Assembly (NCBI RefSeq): GCF_039538365.1
Contig: NZ_BAABCA010000008.1
Coordinates: 124,001-188,000, forward strand
Source of the DNA: Postechiella marina
GTDB taxonomy: Bacteria; Bacteroidota; Bacteroidia; Flavobacteriales; Flavobacteriaceae
Length of the DNA stretch: 64,000 bases
Direction: 5' to 3'
The stretch's first letter is position 1. Every line of letters starts with the position of its first letter. The position numbers and the translations under genes were made by a program. Shown piece after piece: positions 58,410-64,000 of this stretch. The notes below the pieces were generated by a model that was not told the DNA's origin, made no database searches, and saw nothing but the letters and a program-made list of their open reading frames with translations.

Positions 58410-58444
58410 AGACTTTCATAATTTAGGTTTGAAGGTCTTTTTTT
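58410..58444 (+). terminator. dps terminator
   Basis: AGACTTTCA (58410-58418) pairs with TGAAGGTCT (58430-58438, one G-U pair), followed by a T run to 58444. It would stop dps transcription before the convergent DUF58 gene. Confidence 0.75.
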
Positions 58445-58484
58445 ATACATATAACTTTCTAAAAATTAAAGTTTAACCATGTAA

Positions 58485-59816
58485 TTATAGCAATCCTCTA
58501 GATTTTATTTCAAGATATTTATTAATTGTATCGATGGTTAAATTTTCTGGAGTGGTTAGAATAGAATAAATACCGTATTTTTTTAGTTCGTTAACAATTA
58601 ATCGTTTTTCGAATGTAAATTTTTCTGCAATAATCTTATCGTAAACATCTTGCACAGTTTCTGCTTTATTATTTATTAAAAGGTCTAATTCTGTGTTTTT
58701 AAAGAAAATAACAACCAATAAATGGCTTTTGGCAATGGCTTTTAAATAGGGTAATTGTCTGTTTAATCCGTCTAAAGTTTCAAAATTAGTATACATTAAA
58801 ATAAGGCTTCTATGTGTAATATGCCTTTTAATATTGCCATAAAGTCTACTAAAGTCGCTTTCAAAAAAATCGGTTTTAACATTGTAAAGCGATTCTAGAA
58901 TCATTTGCATTTGCGAGCTTCTTCGTTCTGCAATTACTACATTTTCTATGCGCTTAGAAAACGAAAGCATGCCTGCTTTGTCATGTTTTTTTAAAACTAC
59001 GTTACTAATTACTAAGGTAGCATTAATAGCATAATCTAAAAGGCTTAAACCGTTAAAAGGCATTTTCATTATTCTGCCTTTATCTATTATAGAGTAAACA
59101 GGCTGCGATTTTTCGTCTTGAAATTGATTAACCATTAATTGGTTGCGCTTTGCAGTTGCTTTCCAATTTATTGTTCGTAAATCGTCGCCTAAAACATAAT
59201 CTTTAATTTGTTCAAACTCCATAGAATGGCCTAAACGTCGCACTTTTTTAAGGCCATATTCCAATGAGTTTTTATTAATATTTAAGAGTTCGAATTTTTT
59301 TAATTGCTTAAAGCTAGGGTAGGTTGGTACCATAGCGCCATCTGCAAATTTATAACGTTTGGCAACAATATTTAAAACGGATGATGCATAAATGTTTAAG
59401 CTTCCAAAGTAATATTCGCCACGTTGTGTTGGTTTTAAATAATAGGTTGTGTTTTTTGTTTTTCGGGAAGCAATAGAATCGTTTATTTTAAAATCTCTTA
59501 CCTGAAACTGTTCTGGTATTTCGTCAATAATTTCAAGTTTAATTAAAATGGGGGAGTTGTTGCTTATGTTTAACTCTATAAGGTTTTTATCGCCATTAGA
59601 AAATTTATCGGGTAAAATTCGGCTTGCTTCAATTTTATTCTTTCCAATAAAAATGATAAGAATATCTAAAAATAAAAGAAGAATAAGCACTAAAATGGAG
59701 AGTTGAGCAACGTTAAATAGTATAGGTATAAAATAACTTATAGCAAATAGAACCACAATGCCAATGCCTGCATAAAAAAAACGAGGTTGTATGTAAAAGG
59801 GTTTAAAAAATTTCAA
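58485..59816 (-). CDS. DUF58-domain membrane protein
   Basis: A 443-residue inner-membrane protein with two N-terminal helices (FYAGIGIVVLFAISYFIP, LSILVLILLLFLDILIIFIG). The DUF58 signature VRRLGHSMEFEQIKDYVLG and DDLRTINWKATAKRNQLMVN is at about residues 195-235, and a VWA-like domain follows. This family pairs with MoxR AAA ATPases in Bacteroidota envelope-maintenance or aerotolerance-type operons. The MoxR gene lies upstream, 37 bases away in the same direction. It is the last gene of the operon. Confidence 0.88.
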   Translation of the reverse strand: MKFFKPFYIQPRFFYAGIGIVVLFAISYFIPILFNVAQLSILVLILLLFLDILIIFIGKNKIEASRILPDKFSNGDKNLIELNISNNSPILIKLEIIDEIPEQFQVRDFKINDSIASRKTKNTTYYLKPTQRGEYYFGSLNIYASSVLNIVAKRYKFADGAMVPTYPSFKQLKKFELLNINKNSLEYGLKKVRRLGHSMEFEQIKDYVLGDDLRTINWKATAKRNQLMVNQFQDEKSQPVYSIIDKGRIMKMPFNGLSLLDYAINATLVISNVVLKKHDKAGMLSFSKRIENVVIAERRSSQMQMILESLYNVKTDFFESDFSRLYGNIKRHITHRSLILMYTNFETLDGLNRQLPYLKAIAKSHLLVVIFFKNTELDLLINNKAETVQDVYDKIIAEKFTFEKRLIVNELKKYGIYSILTTPENLTIDTINKYLEIKSRGLL

Positions 59817-59853
59817 ATTGCTTAGTTAAAATTAAAAAATATTTTACTTGTAA

Positions 59854-60924
59854 TTACCTAGGTATTTCTACCGTTTCTATAATTTGTTTTATAATTTGTT
59901 TGCTAGAAACGCCTTCCATTTCGCGTTCTGGCGTAACAATAACTCTGTGATGTAATACAGGAATAGCTGCTCGTTTAATATCTTCGGGGGTTACAAAATC
60001 GCGACCAGACATAGCTGCAAATGCTTTACTAGATTTTAGTATAGCTATAGATGCTCTTGGCGATGCACCTAAATATAAAAACTGATTATTTCTGGTGGCT
60101 ACAATAAGTTCTGCTATATATTTAATCAAGTGTTTTTCTACTAGTATTTTAGCTACTATATCTTGATACTTTACTATTTGCGCTCCAGTTAAAAAAGGCG
60201 TAATACTATCAAATTTAGCTTTGTCTTTTAATTCGTGCTCACGAGATAGTATTTCTATTTCTTCTTCTAGATTAGGATAGTCTACATCTATTTTAAATAG
60301 AAAGCGGTCTAATTGTGCTTCGGGTAGTCTATAAGTTCCTTCTTGTTCTACTGGGTTTTGCGTAGCTAAAACTATAAAAGGAGAGTCTAATTTAAATTTA
60401 TTACCATCAATAGTAATTTGTTGTTCTTCCATAACCTCAAATAAAGCAGCTTGGGTTTTGGCTGGTGCTCTATTAATTTCGTCTATAAGAATCATATTCG
60501 AGAAAATAGGACCTTTTTTAAATTCGAATTCAGAATCTTTCAAGTTAAAAACCGATGTTCCTAAAATATCACTAGGCATTAAATCTGGAGTAAATTGAAT
60601 TCGGCTAAACCCTACACTTAAAGACTTGGCTAGTAATTTTGCAGTTACCGTTTTTGCCACACCAGGTACTCCTTCTATAAGCGAATGTCCTTTAGCTAAA
60701 AGCGATGCTATAAGCATGTCTACCATATCTTTTTGTCCAACAATTACTTTGCCTACTTCTTGTTTTATTTTTTGAACACTTTGCTGAAGCTCAGATAAAT
60801 CTAGCCTGTTTTCAAACTCTAGGTTATTTGTGTTTTCGTCTAAAGCACTACTGTCTATAGATGCAACAATGTCTGTTTTTGGTAAAAAATCTTGAGGGTC
60901 TTTTTGTTCTTTATTTTCGTCCAT
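59854..60924 (-). CDS. MoxR-type AAA+ ATPase
   Basis: A 356-residue cytosolic ATPase. The N-terminal ~40 residues are an acidic extension. Walker A is LIEGVPGVAKTVTAK (residues 85-92 for GVPGVAKT), Walker B is MILIDEINRAPAKTQAALF, sensor 1 is VLATQNPVEQEGTYRLPEAQ, and the arginine finger region is DRFLFKIDVDYP. The MoxR group acts as a chaperone for VWA/DUF58 proteins and metal-centre or envelope assembly. It sits 2 bases after the DUF4350 gene and upstream of DUF58, the canonical order. Confidence 0.92.
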   Translation of the reverse strand: MDENKEQKDPQDFLPKTDIVASIDSSALDENTNNLEFENRLDLSELQQSVQKIKQEVGKVIVGQKDMVDMLIASLLAKGHSLIEGVPGVAKTVTAKLLAKSLSVGFSRIQFTPDLMPSDILGTSVFNLKDSEFEFKKGPIFSNMILIDEINRAPAKTQAALFEVMEEQQITIDGNKFKLDSPFIVLATQNPVEQEGTYRLPEAQLDRFLFKIDVDYPNLEEEIEILSREHELKDKAKFDSITPFLTGAQIVKYQDIVAKILVEKHLIKYIAELIVATRNNQFLYLGASPRASIAILKSSKAFAAMSGRDFVTPEDIKRAAIPVLHHRVIVTPEREMEGVSSKQIIKQIIETVEIPR

Positions 60925-60926
60925 AA

Positions 60927-62132
60927 TTAGTTTGAATAAAAAGCTTCAATATGCTTATTTAATGTTATTAAATGGTTTTCAAAAAGCTCGTCTTTGTTTT
61001 GTAAAGCATTTATATAGTTAATTATCTTTTTAATATCGTCTTTCTTTTTGCCAGTTTTTAAGGCTAATTTAGTTATAAAGTCATCGTTTAAAACAGAAGT
61101 GTCTAAATTAAAATCGATTCTAATTTTTTCTAAAAAGTACGTTATTTTTTTAGTAATTAAATTTTTATAATCTTTTGTTTCAATGTATAAATTAGATATT
61201 GTTTTAACAAAAGCAATGGTTGTGTTTTGTAGTGGTTTTATTATTTTAATAATGCGTTGCCTACGCTTGGCGTTAAAAATCATAAATAAAATACCAAAAA
61301 TAATAGCAGTAAACCAAGCCCATTTAAAAGATATTTGGTCTAGAAACCAGCCCAAGTTTGATTCTTTTTCTACATCGCCATTGTAACCCGTTCTTATTTT
61401 TACATACGAGTCGTAATACACATTATTGTCTGGTAAATAAGAAATTAATCCTTCGGTATATTTATATCTGTCGTCTTTTAAAATATTGTAATTAGTAAAA
61501 GCTTTAGGCTCGAGGTGCAATAAAATTTTTCCTTCTCCAAAAGGAACCTCAATAAAGTTTACGTGTTTGTAATCTATTTTAGAGTAGCCTAGTACCTTAT
61601 GGTTTATGGTGTCGAAATACGAAAAATAATTATCGCCACTATTTTTATCTATAGTTATTTCATCAATATTTAAATGTTTTAAATATTGATAAGAGATGCT
61701 ATCTTTCTGGTTTTCAATATACTTTGTGTCTATCCCTAAAGTGTCGTGAATTTTTTGATGAAAATAATAATCAGAAATAAAAAGCGTATTCCCATTATCT
61801 ACAAAATCTAACAATTCATCAACCGACTCGTCTTCTAAATAATCAGAGTTTCCAATAATAATATAACTGCCTTGTGCAACATGTTCGCCATAGCCATCTT
61901 TAGAGTTGGCACTTAAATAACTGGATGGTTGGTGAAAAACAGTTCTTATTTTTCTGTCTTTAAAAAGGCGTGGTAATTCTTTGTAAAAAATACTAACACC
62001 ATAAGGTTTGTTACTACGCTCGTCAAAAGACTCTTCCCAATCTACCGTTTTAGTACGTTTTACACCAATAACAACAGATGCTGTAACAATAATAGCAGCA
62101 ATAACAAAAATTAAAGGCAGTACTTTTTTCAT
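60927..62132 (-). CDS. DUF4350-domain membrane protein
   Basis: A 401-residue protein with an N-terminal membrane helix (VLPLIFVIAAIIVTASVVIG). It has a periplasmic GATase-like/DUF4350 domain (SNKPYGVSIFYKELPRLFKD, YIIIGNSDYLEDESVDELLD, GNTLFISDYYFHQK), a second helix near residue 275 (WFTAIIFGILFMIFNAKRRQ) and a C-terminal cytosolic helical part. It overlaps the DUF4129 gene by one base and precedes MoxR by 2 bases. It is a structural member of the MoxR/DUF58 operon; the function is unknown. Confidence 0.85.
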   Translation of the reverse strand: MKKVLPLIFVIAAIIVTASVVIGVKRTKTVDWEESFDERSNKPYGVSIFYKELPRLFKDRKIRTVFHQPSSYLSANSKDGYGEHVAQGSYIIIGNSDYLEDESVDELLDFVDNGNTLFISDYYFHQKIHDTLGIDTKYIENQKDSISYQYLKHLNIDEITIDKNSGDNYFSYFDTINHKVLGYSKIDYKHVNFIEVPFGEGKILLHLEPKAFTNYNILKDDRYKYTEGLISYLPDNNVYYDSYVKIRTGYNGDVEKESNLGWFLDQISFKWAWFTAIIFGILFMIFNAKRRQRIIKIIKPLQNTTIAFVKTISNLYIETKDYKNLITKKITYFLEKIRIDFNLDTSVLNDDFITKLALKTGKKKDDIKKIINYINALQNKDELFENHLITLNKHIEAFYSN

Positions 62133-62857
62133 TATTTAAGCAAATTTAAAAGGGTTGTAAAATTACTTTTTGCTTTAGTGTATTGGTTTATGTTTACCGG
62201 AAATTTACCATACCAAACGTAGTTGTATAAATATTGTGCATAAGCAAATTTACTGCCAAAAGGTTTGTTACTAACCTCGTCTAAATATTCTGCATTTGTT
62301 TTATCGTCTTCAAATTTTATATAGTTTTTTAAGCTTAAGGTTTTTAGTGTTAAAAGGTAATGGTACCTTACAGCAAGCCTATAGTCTTGCTCGTTTTCGG
62401 CATTTTTTATTAAGGTATGTATGTCTGCTTGCTCTATGTTTTCGGCAGTTATTTCGTCAAAATTGTTAACTTTTTTATTTCTACTAGATGTAAACAAACC
62501 GCTACCGCCTTCGTTAAAAAGAATATAAACTAAGTAAAATACAGCAGCAGCTAGCGCCATATAAAATAGCCAAGCAAATGGCCCAAAATTAATACTTAAA
62601 TCGTCTTGATTATTTTTCTCTTTTTGCTTTACTTTTTCGTTTTTATAATCGGCATACTCGCCTTTTCCAACTTCGGTTTTACCTATTATTTTTTCACCTT
62701 CATAATTGTATTTTCTACTTGAATATCTGCTTTTAAAATCTTCATCAAACTGGCGTATTTTATCAAGGTTGTCGTTTACAGTTAAGGCATAAGTAAAGGT
62801 CTGACTGGTAAAAGTCAAAACGAATATTAAAATAATATGTTTTAGGTTTAATATCAA
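62132..62857 (-). CDS. DUF4129-domain membrane protein
   Basis: A 241-residue protein with a signal-like N-terminal helix, a second membrane helix (FAWLFYMALAAAVFYLVYIL) and a C-terminal DUF4129 domain (RYHYLLTLKTLSLKNYIKFE, YAQYLYNYVWYGKFPVNINQ). The domain resembles the transglutaminase-associated DUF4129 regions that accompany MoxR and DUF58 proteins. The start overlaps the SpoIIM gene stop by 4 bases, so translation is coupled. The role is unknown beyond operon membership. Confidence 0.85.
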   Translation of the reverse strand: MILNLKHIILIFVLTFTSQTFTYALTVNDNLDKIRQFDEDFKSRYSSRKYNYEGEKIIGKTEVGKGEYADYKNEKVKQKEKNNQDDLSINFGPFAWLFYMALAAAVFYLVYILFNEGGSGLFTSSRNKKVNNFDEITAENIEQADIHTLIKNAENEQDYRLAVRYHYLLTLKTLSLKNYIKFEDDKTNAEYLDEVSNKPFGSKFAYAQYLYNYVWYGKFPVNINQYTKAKSNFTTLLNLLK

Positions 62858-63843
62858 GTAACAGGAAGACTTAAAGTAGGGTTTTGGGTAATTTCTTTTT
62901 GTATTTTAAAAGGGTAAATTAAATAATAGTAACTAATAATACTAAGTGTAATTAATATAATACTAACAGACAACCAATGCGGCATTATGTTAGAGTATCG
63001 CGTAATAAAACCTTCTAAAAAACCAGCTAAAAATGTAAAAGGGAAGGTGCTAATTAAAATTTTAATACCAGTTTTAGCACCAAATTTAAACGATGTATAT
63101 CTAGAGTGTGTTTCTGGAAACAAAATACTAGCGCCTAAAATTAAGCCAGCAGCAGCCTCTATAACAATAGCAAAAATTTCCATAGAGCCATGTATCCATA
63201 TACCACGAACACTTTCCCAAAACACACCTTTATCGTAAAAAAAGTATTGAAAAGAACCTAGCATTATACAGTTTTTAAACATAATCCATAGCGTACCAAT
63301 ACCTCCAAAAACACCTAATACAAAAGCAATAATACCCACGCGCAAGTTATTAATGGTAATACCTATAAAACTCCCCCAATTACTTCCGTTTTTATAAACT
63401 GCAACAGGATCGCCTTTTTCTATATTTTCTAGAGACATGTTAACATAATTATCGCCTAAAACAGAACGCACAAACTCACCATCGTTAGCTGCAGAAATAA
63501 CACCAATAAAAGTGAAAGTAAAAAAGATAATAAAGGCAATGTAAATGTATTTTCTATAGGTATAACAAATTAAAGGAACTTCGGTTTTCCAAAAACTAAT
63601 AATCCTATTAGTATCCTCGCGTTTGGTTTTATATATTTTCTGAAAAGCCTTGGCAGCCAACTGGTTTAAGTACGTAATAACCTTACTTTTGGGGTAATAA
63701 GTTTGTGCGTAAGCTAAGTCGTTTATTAATTGAATATATTGCGAAGCAAGCTCATCAGGATCTTCAAAGTCATTATTAAACACAGCTTTTTCAAAACTTA
63801 GCCATTTTTCCTTATTTTGCTTGATGAATGAAACTTCCCTCAT
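62854..63843 (-). CDS. SpoIIM/DUF95-like integral membrane protein
   Basis: A 329-residue inner-membrane protein with about five or six helices, of the stage II sporulation protein M-like (DUF95) family: YTYRKYIYIAFIIFFTFTFI, GVFWESVRGIWIHGSMEIFA and GAKTGIKILISTFPFTFLAG. The name comes from Bacillus; there is no sporulation here. In Bacteroidota it heads the DUF4129-DUF4350-MoxR-DUF58 operon and is paired with a divergent RDD protein. The start is at 63843, only 24 bases from the opposite gene start, so the promoters overlap. Confidence 0.88.
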   Translation of the reverse strand: MREVSFIKQNKEKWLSFEKAVFNNDFEDPDELASQYIQLINDLAYAQTYYPKSKVITYLNQLAAKAFQKIYKTKREDTNRIISFWKTEVPLICYTYRKYIYIAFIIFFTFTFIGVISAANDGEFVRSVLGDNYVNMSLENIEKGDPVAVYKNGSNWGSFIGITINNLRVGIIAFVLGVFGGIGTLWIMFKNCIMLGSFQYFFYDKGVFWESVRGIWIHGSMEIFAIVIEAAAGLILGASILFPETHSRYTSFKFGAKTGIKILISTFPFTFLAGFLEGFITRYSNIMPHWLSVSIILITLSIISYYYLIYPFKIQKEITQNPTLSLPVT

Positions 63844-63867
63844 ATATTTGCTAAAATAAAATATAAA

Positions 63868-64000
63868 ATGTCAGAGTTACAAATTAACACGACCCAAAAT
63901 GTAAAAATAAAATTTAACCCCGCAGGCGCAGGAGAACGTTTATTGGCATTTATTCTAGATACAGCCATAAAAATAGGCTATTTATTGTTTTTAAACCTAA
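63868..64000 (+). CDS. RDD-family membrane protein, N-terminal part (cut by window end)
   Basis: Only about 44 codons are visible: SELQINTTQNVKIKFNPAGA, then GERLLAFILDTAIKIGYLLF. The string GERLLAFILDTAIK matches the RDD motif (R..AF.iD) of this membrane family, followed by the first helix. It is divergent from the SpoIIM-like gene, a pairing seen across Bacteroidota. The remainder lies outside the window. The gene is read from an ATG at 63868 in an A-rich start region (ATATAAAATG). Confidence 0.8.
   Translation, partial: MSELQINTTQNVKIKFNPAGAGERLLAFILDTAIKIGYLLFLNL

Overview
The window is low-GC (about one third by eye), densely coded DNA from the main chromosome of a member of the Bacteroidota. 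It is most likely a marine Flavobacteriaceae. Supporting this are TAnnTTTG-type -7 promoter boxes, A-rich start regions without strong Shine-Dalgarno sites, two proteins with type IX secretion (T9SS) C-terminal signals, the bacillithiol gene bshC, the pyrG-yidC gene order, and a GH117 plus sulfatase cluster typical of red-algal galactan users. I cannot assign a genus. I saw no tRNA, rRNA, CRISPR array, prophage or transposase.

Layout. 1-6.7 kb: the end of bshC, a PLP decarboxylase, guaA, a LysM/substrate-binding-like protein and two small genes. 6.8-12.0 kb (minus): a TetR-controlled thiol/redox operon (AhpD-like, EthD, DsbA-like, peroxiredoxin-like, DoxX, royal-jelly-family lipoprotein, haloacid dehalogenase) with two matching operator palindromes. 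12.2-18.2 kb: pyrG, yidC, a MORN-repeat gene broken by one in-frame stop, and a three-FAS1 lipoprotein. 18.4-24.9 kb: mnmA, a T9SS subtilase, nitronate monooxygenase, MATE efflux and PAP2 genes, plus a dispersed structured element. 24.9-29.7 kb (minus): a response regulator/histidine kinase/membrane protein/lipoprotein module, MeaB and a DUF2911 protein.

29.8-33.3 kb: an ECF sigma factor, its likely anti-sigma factor and an envelope protein. 33.4-35.4 kb: a DEAD-box helicase with a long structured leader. 35.7-43.4 kb: a GH117 lipoprotein, three S1 sulfatases and a TIM-barrel isomerase, without SusC/SusD. 43.5-47.4 kb (minus): a PadR-PspC-GIN-GIN envelope-stress-type operon. 47.6-52.8 kb: a second copy of the dispersed element, DUF4870, DUF4442 and AIM24-like genes, and a 996-residue T9SS protein. 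53.4-56.8 kb: a putative copper module with an MbnP-like lipoprotein, an MbnH-like di-haem enzyme, an outer-membrane protein and a small Cys/His protein. 56.9-58.4 kb: oxyR divergent from dps with paired LysR boxes. 58.5-64 kb: a MoxR/DUF58/DUF4350/DUF4129/SpoIIM operon (minus) divergent from a truncated RDD gene.

The most noteworthy items are the TetR redox operon with its operators, the MbnP/MbnH-type copper cluster, the dispersed hairpin element, the structured helicase leader, the nonsense-interrupted MORN gene, and the lysine-tailed sulfatase pair. All assignments come from reading the sequence and knowledge of families. No database search was run.
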